Positions 29,092-38,563 are shown, numbered from the stretch's first letter. The stretch: DNA of 64,000 nucleotides from Corynebacterium yonathiae (GCF_022288805.1 NZ_JAKOPM010000002.1:124001-188000), one strand, 5' to 3'. A program made the numbers and translations. Notes: generated by a model not told the origin, from the sequence alone.

Positions 29092-29562
29092 TTATTTCTC
29101 CGCACGGCGAGTAAAGAAGCTAATCAGCTTCCACAAAACAGCCGCAATGAGTGTCGCCACCACCCCTACTGAAGCCGCTGGAATAATAGCCAGCGTCCAC
29201 TTACGGCCTTCTACCTTGACCAAATCTGGGTCATCTTGGGCGTATTGCACCCACACCTGCTGCCCTTCACCCAGGCCACTGGGATAAAGCAGCCCGTGCT
29301 TCGGGGCGTGGTAAATCCCCTCACTATCTTGGAAATCCACCGTGGTGCGCAGCATTCCCACATCCTTGACCGTAGCCAAAGCACGCGCGGGGTGGGCGGC
29401 GATGGCGTGATCATTTATCGCCGGTCCGATGACCATGCCCACCACTCCCACCAACGCGGCCAGATACAGTGCCAGCGTCAGCTGATGCAGGCGGCGACGA
29501 TAGACCGCGGGTGTATAGCGCGGCACCACGGCTGCGTGCGGTTTATGCTGCGGCGGGGCCAC
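29092..29562 (-). CDS. DUF3592-like membrane protein beside menD
   Basis: 156 residues, GTG start placed directly at the menD stop. Two membrane helices (about 27-48 and 125-148) flank an extracytoplasmic beta-rich segment with YPSGLGEGQQVWVQYAQDDP. Mycobacterium has a membrane protein at the same place between menD and mgtA (Rv0556). No function is known. It is co-directional and probably co-transcribed with menD. Confidence 0.75.
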   Translation of the reverse strand: MAPPQHKPHAAVVPRYTPAVYRRRLHQLTLALYLAALVGVVGMVIGPAINDHAIAAHPARALATVKDVGMLRTTVDFQDSEGIYHAPKHGLLYPSGLGEGQQVWVQYAQDDPDLVKVEGRKWTLAIIPAASVGVVATLIAAVLWKLISFFTRRAEK

Positions 29563-31185
29563 TTACTGGCCTACCTTTGCGGTCAGCTTCTCATTGAGTG
29601 CCCGGCGCGTGGAACGGGTGGTCTTTGCCTCGACAACAGTAATACCGGTGGAGTATTCCTTGAGCTCCGCCAGCGTATCCAGCAGCTCCTGCGGGGTGGT
29701 GACCTCGCGGTAGTCTGCCTCATAGGCTTCTGCCAGCTTGCCGACGTCCACCCCATGCGGCGTCCCAAACGCCGGCTCAAAGGACTCGCGCAGCGCATCG
29801 GCTCCCTGCTCGAGAGTCTCAAAGATGCCGCCACCATTGTCATTGGCTACGACGATGGTGAGGTTTTCCGGCCGCGGTTGGTCTTCCGGAATGAGCAGGC
29901 TATTGGCGTCATGCAAGAAGGTGACATCGCCCATCAGCGCCATAACGCGTGGGGCGCGCCAATTGGTGGGATCCAGCGATTGCGTGGCCAAGGAAATTCC
30001 GATGGCCTGGGCGATGGTTCCATCAATACCGGCCGCCCCGCGGGGAGAGTACGTATCGACGCCGTCGAAAGGCAGGCCCACTAATGCAGCATCGCGCACC
30101 GGGTTCGAGGCGCCGAGGACCAGGGTGTCGTTAACGGAGAGCGTATCGCCCACCGCGGCGGCAACGTGTAGCCCAGTAAATCCCAGTTCCTCCTCCTCGA
30201 GCGTCTCGCGCACGGCTTGTCCCGCCATGTCGGTAGCACCCTCACAGATCTTCATCCACTCGCGGCTCGGCTCGCCGGTGACCTTGACGGTGGTGCCAAG
30301 GCGGGCGTCCTCACCACGCTGGTTGGTGAAGTCCTTGGTGCGCGAGAGCACCACCAATTCAATATCGGGGTCATTCATCAGCGCTAACACGCCGCGATGC
30401 AGTGTCGGGTGCCCGACGACGATAACCTGCTCAACCTTGGTATTGACCACATAATCATTCGCGGAGACCTGTGCTTTGCGGAAGATATGCGCCGCCGCCG
30501 GATGCACCGGATAGTACGGGCCCGGCGCGCTTGGCTCCGCGATGGTCGGCACGTCTTGGAGGCCTTCCACTTCCCAGGCCTCATCCCCCGCAATGACCAG
30601 TGTGTTCTTGCTCAAGTCCACGGCTACCTCGCCGTGATCTACAAAGGTCGGCGCAGGCTCGCGCACGCCATCGCCGGAGGTACGGGCGGGCAAGGCGGCG
30701 TCGACAAGCGGGGCATCAAAGGCCACATTAATGTGTACTTGCAGGTCTGTGCGGAAGCGCTGGGACATCGCCTCCAGATCATTTGCGCTGGTGACCTGGG
30801 TGGTATCCGCATAGACGCCGAAGATGCCCTGTTGCTCGATGGTTTGGGAAGCACCTGTGCCTACCAGACGCTCTGGCCGATCGGCGCTAATGATGGCCAG
30901 CGGCGTATGGGAATAGTGCGCCTCCACCACGGCCGGCAGGGTATTAGCCACCGCAGTTCCCGAGGTCATCACCACACCTACGTGGCGGCGCTGCACCCGC
31001 GCCATGCCTAGAGCGGTAAACGCTCCCCCGCGCTCATCCAGGCGGGTGTGTACGCGGATATCATCACGCGCCAAGAGTGCCAGTGACAGCGGCGCGTTGC
31101 GCGAACCAGGGCACAGGACGACATCGGTGAGGTGCCGCGCTAACTGGGCGGCTACCTTCTCAGCCAACTGCATCGATTCATTCAT
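29563..31185 (-). CDS. menD: SEPHCHC synthase (menaquinone biosynthesis)
   Basis: 540 residues from ATG 31185 (MNESMQLAEKVAAQL). A TAAAAT 8 bases upstream supports this leaderless start over longer versions. ThDP enzyme that adds 2-oxoglutarate-derived succinate semialdehyde to isochorismate. LTDVVLCPGSRNAPL, RLDERGGAFTALGMAR and MTSGTAVANTLPAVVEA form the N-terminal domain. The ThDP/metal motif is GDVTFLHDANSL...NDNGGG near residue 420. It lies with other men genes on both strands. Confidence 0.97.
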   Translation of the reverse strand: MNESMQLAEKVAAQLARHLTDVVLCPGSRNAPLSLALLARDDIRVHTRLDERGGAFTALGMARVQRRHVGVVMTSGTAVANTLPAVVEAHYSHTPLAIISADRPERLVGTGASQTIEQQGIFGVYADTTQVTSANDLEAMSQRFRTDLQVHINVAFDAPLVDAALPARTSGDGVREPAPTFVDHGEVAVDLSKNTLVIAGDEAWEVEGLQDVPTIAEPSAPGPYYPVHPAAAHIFRKAQVSANDYVVNTKVEQVIVVGHPTLHRGVLALMNDPDIELVVLSRTKDFTNQRGEDARLGTTVKVTGEPSREWMKICEGATDMAGQAVRETLEEEELGFTGLHVAAAVGDTLSVNDTLVLGASNPVRDAALVGLPFDGVDTYSPRGAAGIDGTIAQAIGISLATQSLDPTNWRAPRVMALMGDVTFLHDANSLLIPEDQPRPENLTIVVANDNGGGIFETLEQGADALRESFEPAFGTPHGVDVGKLAEAYEADYREVTTPQELLDTLAELKEYSTGITVVEAKTTRSTRRALNEKLTAKVGQ

Positions 31186-31243
31186 GCCGCCCGATTTTAC
31201 CTGCCCGCGCGCCATTTCCCTTACCGGGGCAGGTGCTTGGCGC

Positions 31244-31984
31244 TTAGTTCTGAGCGCCCTGCTGCCCGGCCGGCTGCTCGCCGCCGCCCAAGAGATCATT
31301 GAGGAGACCCTCTACATCCACTTCGCCGCCATTATCCAGCTGGTCTTGCACCTCTGGCGGAAGTTCGGTCGGAATTTCGGAGGGCAGCTCCTTTTGGAAA
31401 TCCGGCAGCTTTGGCAGTTTATTGGAATTCTCATCCTGTGCGTCTGGCGCATCAGTCTGGGTCACGGTGGTGGGAACTTCCGTGGTCAGCGTCTCCGTTA
31501 CCGGCTGTGGCTCCGGTTTATCCGCCTCGTCCGCGGCATTGCGCCACAGGAAAAACAGCACGGCTGCGGCAAGCACTGCTAGCACCGCGATAGCCGCAAA
31601 GACGCCGGCCATAGCGCCGCCGCCACCACGCTTCTTCTTGCGCTTTTCCGGCTGGTCCGGGTCATAGTCCGAGGGCACCGGCCCGTACTCGGGCTGCTGC
31701 GCGTACTGCTGATCATATGCCTGCCCGGCCGGCTGTTGATAGCTCTGGCCATAGCCCTGCTGATAGCCAGCTGCGGCATCGAATTGACGAGTCTCATTCT
31801 GTGGCTGCTGCTGACCTGGAAAATACTGCTTGGGGTGCTCGCGGCGCGCTTGGCCACCGCTGGACCCGGCAGCGTTATCGGGCACGCGCCCTATCTGGCG
31901 CGTAGCGTCATCCGCCGGACTGGACCAGCTGCGGGTTTCGTTATTATCGCCATGGTTTCCGCCATGAGGACCTTTAGTAGTCAT
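31244..31984 (-). CDS. single-pass membrane protein with a Gln/Tyr-rich cytoplasmic and Pro/Glu-rich outer part
   Basis: 246 residues from ATG 31984 (MTTKGPHGGNHG); an ATG 17 codons upstream is possible. The first 115 residues are rich in Gln, Tyr, Gly and Pro with repeated YQQ/YDQQ units, low complexity and likely disordered. A KRKKKR stop-transfer cluster precedes one membrane helix (about 123-148). The C-terminal 95 residues are Pro/Thr/Glu-rich and extracytoplasmic. I do not recognise a family. It precedes menD on the same strand. Confidence 0.7.
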   Translation of the reverse strand: MTTKGPHGGNHGDNNETRSWSSPADDATRQIGRVPDNAAGSSGGQARREHPKQYFPGQQQPQNETRQFDAAAGYQQGYGQSYQQPAGQAYDQQYAQQPEYGPVPSDYDPDQPEKRKKKRGGGGAMAGVFAAIAVLAVLAAAVLFFLWRNAADEADKPEPQPVTETLTTEVPTTVTQTDAPDAQDENSNKLPKLPDFQKELPSEIPTELPPEVQDQLDNGGEVDVEGLLNDLLGGGEQPAGQQGAQN

Positions 31985-32062
31985 ACCCTCTACCTCTACC
32001 CCATTTTGCTGTGAGATCCCAGAGGACTCTCCCACAGCTAACGGGCAGCTATGGCTCGCTAC

Positions 32063-34465
32063 TTAGTGCGCTTGGCGCGCATTCAAGGCGCGTCCGGTGG
32101 CGGTATCCTCCGTGGCCACCTGCGCCGGAGTGGCATCCGCGATGATGCGACCACCATCTTCACCGGCACCTGGGCCCATCTCAATGATGCGGTCCGCATT
32201 CGCCATCACCGAAAGATCATGCTCGACGACGATCACCGTATGCCCCGCATCCGCCAACTTGTGCAGCTCAGCATTGAGCAGGTCGATATCGGCCGGGTGC
32301 AGGCCCGTGGTGGGCTCGTCGAGGAGGTAGACCGTGTGGCCGCGGCGAGAGTTGCGCGAGCGCTGCAGCTCCGTGGCCAGCTTGATGCGCTGGGCTTCGC
32401 CGCCGGACAGCTCCGGTGCGCCCTGGCCCAAGCGAAGGTAGCCCAAACCAACGGCCTGCAGGGTGGCAATGGCGCGGTAAATCTTGTCCTCTTCGGCGAA
32501 GACCTCGGCTGCTTCGTCGACGGTGAGCTCCAAAATATCCGCGATGGTGCGGCCCTGCCAGCTCACCTCAAGAGTCTCGTCGTTGAAACGGGCGCCGCCA
32601 CACTCCGGGCAGGTGGTGTACGAGCCTGGCAAAAAGACCAGCTCCACTTCGATCTTGCCCGCGCCGCCACAGGTGGGACACTGGCCTTGCTTTACGTTGT
32701 AAGAAAAACGCGAGACCGTCCACTTGCGCTGCTTGGCCTCGTCGGTGGAGGCGAAGAGCTTGCGGACGTTATCGAAAAGCCCCGTGTAGGTAGCCAGCGT
32801 GGAACGCGGGGTGCGGCCGATGGGCTTTTGGGTAATCTGCACGACGCGCTTGACTCGGTCAAAGCCTTCCGTGCTCTCTACGGACCAGCCCTTTTCCTCG
32901 CTCTCTTCTTCATCGGAAACGGCTGTAGCGGATTGGCGCAGTAGACCGGCAAGCACCGTACTGACCAGGGTGGATTTGCCGGAACCGGAAACACCAGCGA
33001 CTACCGTGAATTGGCCCAACCCAAAGTCCACATCCAGATTGTCGATGCTGCGGGCTTTAATGCCGCGGAGAGTGAGGTGAGAGGAGGGGGTTCGGGGGTC
33101 GTCGGCAAGCGCGAGCGTGCGCTTAGCCAAAGCGCGGGCGGTGGGGGTATCCGCGTCGTAGTCGGTAACCGGGCCCGAATAGACGACGCTGCCGCCGCGC
33201 TCGCCGGCCAGCGGGCCGACGTCAACGAGCCAGTCCGCCTGCGCGACCAGATCCATGTCATGCTCTACCAAGAGCACGGAATTGCCGGCCGCGATGAAAC
33301 GGCGGCACATTTCCATCACGGCATCGCGCTCATCTGGGTGCAGGCCGGCCGAGGGCTCGTCGAGCACATAGGCCACGCCGAAGAGACCGGAGCGCAGCTG
33401 CGCCGCCAGCCGGATACGCTGCATCTCGCCGCCAGATAGGCTCTGCGTTGGCCGATCCAGGCTTAGATGCGCCAGGCCAAGTTCGAGCGCCGAGGTCAAT
33501 GCAGGAAGAATCTGTTTGAGCAATAAATCCTCGGCCGAATTCTCCTCCGGATTCTGCTTGCTGAGCACTGCGTGGACCCTATCGAGCGGCAACGCGCCCA
33601 GCTCATCAATGGGCATACCCGCATAGGTCACTTTCAGTGCGGCCGGGTTGAGACGGCGGCCGCCGCAGGTTTCGCACTCGCGCGATTCCATATAGGAAAG
33701 GGTGCGCTTGCGCAGGGTATCTGATTGGGTCTCTGCCAGCGTCTTCTTCAGGTAGCTAGCCACCGAACGCCACGTGCCCTCATAGTTGCGCTGAATCTGA
33801 TCTTTTCCGCGTAGAGGTTTTACCGTGACGACGGGGCGCTCCTCGGTAAAAAGAATCCAGTCGCGGTCTTTCTGTGGCAGCTCTTGCCAGGGCGAATCGA
33901 GGTCATAGCCTAGGTTCATCAGGATGTCGTGGAAGTTCTTGCCGGCCCAAGCGCCAGGCCAGGCTTGGATGGCGCCTTCCTCGATGGAAAGGGTGGGATC
34001 CGGGACCATCGAGTCCTCGGTCGGCTCATGCACCACACCCGTGCCGTGGCACTGCGGACACATTCCCTCCGGGGTATTCGGGGAGAAAGAATCCGAGTAC
34101 AAGCCCTCTGGATTATCCCCGGCGCGCGAATAGAGCAGGCGCACGCTATTCGAGAGCGCGGAGACCGTACCTACCGTGGAGCGCGCACCCCCGCCGGAAG
34201 TTGATTGTTGCAGCGCGACCGTCGGCGGCAGGCCCTCTACCTGGCTGACCTGCGGATCGACGGCCGAGCTAATGAGGCGGCGTGCGAAGGGTGCTACCGA
34301 TTCAAGGTAGCGACGCTGGCCTTCGCCGTGAATCGTGCCGAAGGCAAGCGAAGACTTGCCAGAGCCGGATACTCCAGTAACTGCGACGAGTTTGCCGCGG
34401 GGCATATCGACGTCGACATTGCGCAAGTTGTGCAGGTGAGCATCGCGGACCTTGATAGTAGACAT
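32063..34465 (-). CDS. UvrA2-type ABC ATPase
   Basis: 800 residues from ATG 34465 behind TGGAGG. Two ABC modules: Walker [12 protein letters not shown] (about 31) and [11 protein letters not shown] (about 495), signatures [12 protein letters not shown] and [12 protein letters not shown]. Zinc-finger cysteines lie in [16 protein letters not shown] and CPTCGGAGK...CPECGGA. After the first Walker A it passes directly from [12 protein letters not shown] to [11 protein letters not shown], so the UvrB-binding insert of true UvrA is missing and the protein is about 150 residues shorter. Such class II proteins are linked to tolerance of DNA-binding drugs rather than classical excision repair; that role is family knowledge. 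Confidence 0.88.
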   Translation of the reverse strand: MSTIKVRDAHLHNLRNVDVDMPRGKLVAVTGVSGSGKSSLAFGTIHGEGQRRYLESVAPFARRLISSAVDPQVSQVEGLPPTVALQQSTSGGGARSTVGTVSALSNSVRLLYSRAGDNPEGLYSDSFSPNTPEGMCPQCHGTGVVHEPTEDSMVPDPTLSIEEGAIQAWPGAWAGKNFHDILMNLGYDLDSPWQELPQKDRDWILFTEERPVVTVKPLRGKDQIQRNYEGTWRSVASYLKKTLAETQSDTLRKRTLSYMESRECETCGGRRLNPAALKVTYAGMPIDELGALPLDRVHAVLSKQNPEENSAEDLLLKQILPALTSALELGLAHLSLDRPTQSLSGGEMQRIRLAAQLRSGLFGVAYVLDEPSAGLHPDERDAVMEMCRRFIAAGNSVLLVEHDMDLVAQADWLVDVGPLAGERGGSVVYSGPVTDYDADTPTARALAKRTLALADDPRTPSSHLTLRGIKARSIDNLDVDFGLGQFTVVAGVSGSGKSTLVSTVLAGLLRQSATAVSDEEESEEKGWSVESTEGFDRVKRVVQITQKPIGRTPRSTLATYTGLFDNVRKLFASTDEAKQRKWTVSRFSYNVKQGQCPTCGGAGKIEVELVFLPGSYTTCPECGGARFNDETLEVSWQGRTIADILELTVDEAAEVFAEEDKIYRAIATLQAVGLGYLRLGQGAPELSGGEAQRIKLATELQRSRNSRRGHTVYLLDEPTTGLHPADIDLLNAELHKLADAGHTVIVVEHDLSVMANADRIIEMGPGAGEDGGRIIADATPAQVATEDTATGRALNARQAH

Positions 34466-34563
34466 GTCCTCCAGCGTACGCACAGGTGACGAGCTGGGCA
34501 GTTTGAAATCTGACGGCAGTCTCTTTTGGCGGTTCGCCGGTTCTCTTTTCTCGTTTCACCGGT

Positions 34564-34639
34564 TTTCAACAATTTCGTCCATACAGATGGCGAAAACCGT
34601 CGACGGTTTAGGTGTTTTAGATGGACGAAATCGTTGAAA
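34564..34639. promoter_or_regulatory. nested palindromes in a divergent promoter region
   Basis: An outer inverted repeat TTTCAACAATTTCGTCCAT (34564-34582) / ATGGACGAAATCGTTGAAA (34621-34639) matches at 18 of 19 positions. Centred inside is a perfect 16-bp palindrome AAACCGTCGACGGTTT (34594-34609). It lies between the divergent uvrA2-like gene and the AbiEi-like gene, 45 bp before the latter's start; a looped operator or a stable RNA hairpin would both fit. Confidence 0.75.
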
Positions 34640-34684
34640 TCAGAAAGGTGGAACCTTCTCGGAAGATTTCCAGTCCAATGAGTC

Positions 34685-35596
34685 ATGTGGACGAGAAATG
34701 AATTACTAGATTTAGGCCTTACTGACTATCAAATCCGCAGCAGGATAAGTAAAGGGACGCTGTTACGCTTGCGGCGCAATTGTTATATCGCGGCGGAGGC
34801 GAGTGCTAGGGACAAGGTAGCCGCAATGGCGCAGCTTTATCCGGAGGCGGTGTTTTCGGGGACGGCGGCGCTCGCGGCCTATGGCTTATGCGAGGTGCGG
34901 CTGCCAGCGGTGATCCGGGTGGATAATAGCTGCCGGATCCAGGCAGATGATCTGGTGTATACGGTGAGGTCGCGGCCGGTGCCGGCGAATCGGATAAAGG
35001 GTGTAAAGATGGCGTTGCCGGCACAGGCGGTAGCAGATGCATTGAGCTTTGAACGCTGCAGCGAGGGGGTGCTCAAGGAAACACTGGCGCAGGCGTATCG
35101 CGGGCTCAACGGAAGGGGGAGGTTCGCAGCCGATTTAGAGCGAGTGAGCAGCAAGAAAAGGCACGCGGTGCGCGAGTTAGCGGAGCGGGCGCCGGTGGGG
35201 ACGGCGTCGAAGTGGGAGCAGCGAATGTATCACGAGATGCGGCGGGTGGGTCTCAAGCCGGTGCCAAATTTTCGATTAGGACCATATACCTGGGATCTGA
35301 GCTTCGAAGCGGGAACGACGGTGGCGGACTTGGACTCGCTTTATTATCACGCGCCGGAAGATAATCACCGGGAATTTCTCATCAGGACGTGGAAGACCAA
35401 TCATGCGGTGCAGCACGGATGGGCACCGCTGAAGTTTACGGATGAATGCACCGACTACCACCTCAAGCTGGTGGTGGAGACGGTGCAAGAAACGGTGGCG
35501 CATCGGCGCAGCGTGCGCGGACTAAAAAGTAGGCCGCATAAGGTGCGGCGGGCGCTGGCGACTCCGGCGTGGCGATTCCACCAAAGCTTGCTCTAG
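34685..35596 (+). CDS. AbiEi-like winged-helix protein fused to an endonuclease-like domain
   Basis: 303 residues. The N-terminal 90 residues (NELLDLGLTDYQIRSRISKG, LLRLRRNCYIAAEA, AQLYPEAVFSGTAALAAYGL) look like the winged-helix domain of type IV antitoxin AbiEi proteins. The C-terminal part resembles DUF559/Vsr-like PD-(D/E)XK domains: SKWEQRMYHEMRRVGLKPVP, then an Asp in WDLSF and DLDSLYYH. No AbiEii toxin gene lies beside it, so this is not a complete toxin-antitoxin pair. Similar solo proteins are frequent in Actinobacteria and their function is unknown. The stop is 3 bp from the convergent menC stop. Confidence 0.65.
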   Translation: MWTRNELLDLGLTDYQIRSRISKGTLLRLRRNCYIAAEASARDKVAAMAQLYPEAVFSGTAALAAYGLCEVRLPAVIRVDNSCRIQADDLVYTVRSRPVPANRIKGVKMALPAQAVADALSFERCSEGVLKETLAQAYRGLNGRGRFAADLERVSSKKRHAVRELAERAPVGTASKWEQRMYHEMRRVGLKPVPNFRLGPYTWDLSFEAGTTVADLDSLYYHAPEDNHREFLIRTWKTNHAVQHGWAPLKFTDECTDYHLKLVVETVQETVAHRRSVRGLKSRPHKVRRALATPAWRFHQSLL

Positions 35597-35599
35597 CGC

Positions 35600-36616
35600 C
35601 TAGTCAGACAGGTGCGGCCAGCAGGCACGAAGGCGGTCGAACCACCAATCGCGGCGGTCGGCGGGGGCGGCGAGCGCAGCGAGGCGGTCTGGGTCGGGGG
35701 CGAGGATATCGGCGGGAAGGTGGCCATCGACAAGCGGGCGCGGGGCGGTGACGTCTTCTTCAAAAAGCGAGCCGGTGGCAAGTCCAGCGGCGGCCGGGGT
35801 GACGTCGATGTCTTCGTCATCGTAGATGTGTGGGAGGGCGGCAACGGCCGCCAGTCCCATATTGATACCGATGGAGGTGTCGAGCGCAGAAGCCACCGTG
35901 ATGTCCATATGACGCTGACGCAGGTGCTGGGCTACCTCGAGGACGCGGCGCACGCCACCGAGTGGGGCGGGCTTGACCACGGCGACGTCTGCGGCCTGCA
36001 GCTCGGCGACGCGATAGGGGTCGGCGACCTTACGAATGGACTCATCGGCGGCCACGCGTACGAAGAGACCCGCGCGCATGAGACGGCCGCGCACCTGGGC
36101 AAGCTCCTCAGTGGTGGCGCAGGGCTGTTCCATATAGTCCAATGGCATCATCATCTGCGCGGCCTCGACCGCCTCATCGACGCTCCAGCCGCCGTTGGCG
36201 TCCACGCGCAGGATAGGGATTTCGCCGCGTCGGGTGACGGCATCGCGGACGGCGCGGACGCGAGCGGCGTCGTCGGCAAGCGTGTGGCCCTTTTCTGCCA
36301 CCTTAATTTTGAAGGTGCGGCAGCCCGGGTAGCGCTCCACTACGGCCGGGACCTCGCTGGCGGGCACCGCCGGAATGGTGGCGTTGACCTCGACGGAATC
36401 GCGCACCGGCTCCGGGAAGCCCTCGTAGGCGGCCTCGAGCCCCGCGCGCAGCCAGGCGGCGGACTCAACCGGGCCGTACTCCAGGAAGGGAGCGAACTCG
36501 CCCCAGCCGGCCGGGCCATCGATGAGCAGGGCCTCTCTGGTGGTGATGCCGCGGAAACGCACGGCAAGCGGGAGGGAGACTACGTGGGCGCGGTCGAGGA
36601 CGTCATCGATATGCAT
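35600..36616 (-). CDS. menC: o-succinylbenzoate synthase
   Basis: 338 residues from ATG 36616. That start is supported by TACCAT 7 bases upstream, which also covers the alternative ATG at 36625. Enolase-superfamily dehydratase making OSB from SHCHC. KIKVAEKG carries the catalytic Lys pair, RVDANGGWS the first metal Asp, DYMEQPC the Glu and AADESIRK the Asp; VVKPAPLGGVRR has the second Lys. It lies upstream of menB and menE on the opposite strand. Confidence 0.96.
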   Translation of the reverse strand: MHIDDVLDRAHVVSLPLAVRFRGITTREALLIDGPAGWGEFAPFLEYGPVESAAWLRAGLEAAYEGFPEPVRDSVEVNATIPAVPASEVPAVVERYPGCRTFKIKVAEKGHTLADDAARVRAVRDAVTRRGEIPILRVDANGGWSVDEAVEAAQMMMPLDYMEQPCATTEELAQVRGRLMRAGLFVRVAADESIRKVADPYRVAELQAADVAVVKPAPLGGVRRVLEVAQHLRQRHMDITVASALDTSIGINMGLAAVAALPHIYDDEDIDVTPAAAGLATGSLFEEDVTAPRPLVDGHLPADILAPDPDRLAALAAPADRRDWWFDRLRACWPHLSD

Positions 36617-36700
36617 GGCTTTCATGGTAGCGCTCTCAGACCATTGACCCTTCCCCCACTCTGCGCTACTTTGGGAACCTATACCAATAAAGGAGGAATG

Positions 36701-37162
36701 ATGCTGCTAGCTGAGGCATTGGCGGAACGTGCCCAGGCGCAGGAGCGCCTTAATAGCCTGCACGAGCGGCTGCTCGCCGTGGTTCGCGTGCAGGAGGGCG
36801 ATACCCCGGAGGAGGATCCGCAGGAGCTGCTGCGCGAGCTCGATGGTGTGACTGGGCGCATCGATGAGCTGGTTCAGGCCATTAATGCGACGAATATCGC
36901 CACCGCCTTTGATGAAAAGATGAACCTGATGGAAGCCCTCGCGCTGCGTGACGGCCTTTTGCGCAAGCGCCGCATCTACCACGACTTGGCGCAGCGTGCG
37001 GGCACGCGCTCGGATCGTTATTCCCGCAACGAGATTAAGTTTGTCTCCACCATTCCAGTGGCGGATATGCGCAAGCGGGTCGACGATCTATCTAAGCAGT
37101 ACCGCGAGCTCGATACCCGCATCCAGCAGCTGAACTGGAATACCGAACTGAAAAACGGATAG
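36701..37162 (+). CDS. DIP1984-family coiled-coil protein
   Basis: 153 residues from ATG 36701. AAAGGAGG is four bases ahead, better spaced than for the adjacent ATG at 36698. The protein is almost wholly helical: LAEALAERAQAQERLNSLHE, RIDELVQAINATNIATAFDE and RKRVDDLSKQYRELDTRIQQ. It matches the DIP1984 family named from C. diphtheriae (septicolysin-like). No catalytic or membrane features and no known function. Its own ribosome-binding site and a hairpin-rich gap downstream suggest that it is transcribed alone. Confidence 0.85.
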   Translation: MLLAEALAERAQAQERLNSLHERLLAVVRVQEGDTPEEDPQELLRELDGVTGRIDELVQAINATNIATAFDEKMNLMEALALRDGLLRKRRIYHDLAQRAGTRSDRYSRNEIKFVSTIPVADMRKRVDDLSKQYRELDTRIQQLNWNTELKNG

Positions 37163-37458
37163 TCATTTCGCGCGCCGCATAAAGCGCGCGTTGGTAGCCC
37201 ACACGCCTGCAGCGAGCAGGCCCCCACCCTGGAGGGGAAAGTCTAGGGAATGCAGGCCCCCTTTAGCGCTTTTAAGGGGCGGGGGAGTTCGAGTCTCCCC
37301 ACAGCATGGAGTACCGCGCTGGTATGGCGTACACGGGTACATTGCGAGGCAAAGCCCTCGTAGTATCGCGCATTGATTATTACCGGCCTGCTGGGTAGCG
37401 CGTGTGGGTGAGGGTTGGGAATGGGGACTATTCTTCTTTTGCCACTAAGCTGGCTTTT
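37163..37458. other. 296-bp hairpin-rich gap before menB, no supported gene
   Basis: Several stable stems follow one another: CGCGCGC/GCGCGCG (37172-37194), CCTGC-AGCGA-GCAGG (37205-37219), CCCCTTT/TTTAAGGGG (37259-37277), GGGGAGTTCGAGTCTCCCC (37282-37300) and CGAGG/CCCTCG near 37350. The fourth resembles a tRNA T-arm, but no acceptor or anticodon arm fits around it. A 30-codon reading frame from the ATG at 37305 is too short to judge. The last 40 bases hold TAAGCT 7 bases before the menB ATG. Confidence 0.5.
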
Positions 37459-38427
37459 ATGAGCGAGCAGAAAAAATACAGCACCGATAATCCGTTCCGG
37501 CCGGAACTATGGCATTCCGTAGAGGGCTTTGAGGACCTCACGGATATCACCTATCACCGGCTCAACGGTGAGGGCCGCAAGAACGGCATCGTGCGCATCG
37601 CCTTCGACCGCCCGGAGGTGCGCAATGCGTTTCGCCCGCATACCGTAGACGAACTCTACCGCGCCCTTGACCACGCCCGCCGCACACCGGATGTGGGCAC
37701 GATTTTGCTCACCGGCAATGGCCCGTCCGAAAAGGATGGCGGCTGGGCGTTTTGTTCCGGCGGCGACCAGCGCATTCGTGGTCGCTCCGGGTACCGCTAC
37801 GCCACCGAGCACGCCCACGATGATGCCACCGCGGATGAGTCCACCGTGGACACCGCGCGCGAAAAGGTGGAGGGCGGCCGTTTGCATATCCTCGAGGTCC
37901 AGCGCCTTATCCGCACCATGCCCAAGGTGGTTATCGCCGTGGTCAATGGTTGGGCGGCCGGTGGCGGCCACTCACTGCACGTGGTCTGCGATATGACGCT
38001 CGCCTCCCGCCAGGAGGCGCGCTTCAAGCAGACGGACGCGGACGTGGGTTCTTTCGACGCCGGTTATGGTTCGGCGTACCTAGCCAAAATGGTGGGGCAA
38101 AAATTCGCCCGCGAGATTTTCTTCCTGGGCCGCACCTACGATGCGCAGCGCATGTACGAGATGGGTGCGGTCAATGAGGTCGCGGACCACGGCGAGCTTG
38201 AGGACGCCGCCATCCGCATGGGCCAGGAGATTAATATGAAATCCCCCACGGCTCAGCGCATGCTGAAGTTTGCCTTCAACCTCACCGATGATGGGCTTAT
38301 GGGCCAGCAGGTCTTTGCCGGCGAGGCCACCCGCTTGGCTTATATGACCGACGAGGCCGTCGAGGGCAAGGAGTCCTTCCTGGAAAAGCGCGAGCCTAAT
38401 TGGGATAGCTTCCCGTACTACTACTAA
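37459..38427 (+). CDS. menB: 1,4-dihydroxy-2-naphthoyl-CoA synthase
   Basis: 322 residues from ATG 37459 (MSEQKKYSTDNPFRPELW); TAAGCT 7 bases upstream argues for a leaderless transcript and against the longer frame. Crotonase-fold enzyme that cyclises OSB-CoA. FCSGGDQRIRG and VVNGWAAGGGHSLHVVCD shape the oxyanion hole, FDAGYGSAYLAKMVGQ carries the catalytic Asp/Tyr region, and EKREPNWDSFPYYY is the usual C terminus. It is followed, through a 41-codon ORF, by menE. Confidence 0.98.
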   Translation: MSEQKKYSTDNPFRPELWHSVEGFEDLTDITYHRLNGEGRKNGIVRIAFDRPEVRNAFRPHTVDELYRALDHARRTPDVGTILLTGNGPSEKDGGWAFCSGGDQRIRGRSGYRYATEHAHDDATADESTVDTAREKVEGGRLHILEVQRLIRTMPKVVIAVVNGWAAGGGHSLHVVCDMTLASRQEARFKQTDADVGSFDAGYGSAYLAKMVGQKFAREIFFLGRTYDAQRMYEMGAVNEVADHGELEDAAIRMGQEINMKSPTAQRMLKFAFNLTDDGLMGQQVFAGEATRLAYMTDEAVEGKESFLEKREPNWDSFPYYY

Positions 38428-38552
38428 TGCTTATCGCTTTTTGTATCGGCATAGCTGTCGTTGCCACGGGTGCGCTCGTCGCCGGACGCATCGTGTTGCT
38501 GCGCGGCATACGCAAGGCGGAAAAGAACGACGATCGGCCTTTTGACAGCTAG
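38427..38552 (+). CDS. possible 41-residue membrane microprotein between menB and menE
   Basis: The ATG overlaps the menB stop (TAATG). The frame encodes MLIAFCIGIAVVATGALVAG then RIVLLRGIRKAEKNDDRPFDS. This is one clear membrane helix followed by a basic, then acidic tail, a believable single-pass small protein. Start/stop overlap and 11-bp spacing to menE suggest a translationally coupled operon member. It is short, so it could be a chance frame; conservation in other Corynebacterium genomes would decide. Confidence 0.5.
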   Translation: MLIAFCIGIAVVATGALVAGRIVLLRGIRKAEKNDDRPFDS

Positions 38553-38563
38553 ACTCTACGGCC

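Noticed and set aside
34685..35596. Complete type IV toxin-antitoxin locus
   Set aside because: No nucleotidyltransferase-type AbiEii toxin gene is next to it; the flanks are menC and uvrA2.
37260..37330. tmRNA or tRNA gene suggested by a T-arm-like stem
   Set aside because: No acceptor stem, anticodon arm or CCA end fits; kept only as an unexplained structured region.
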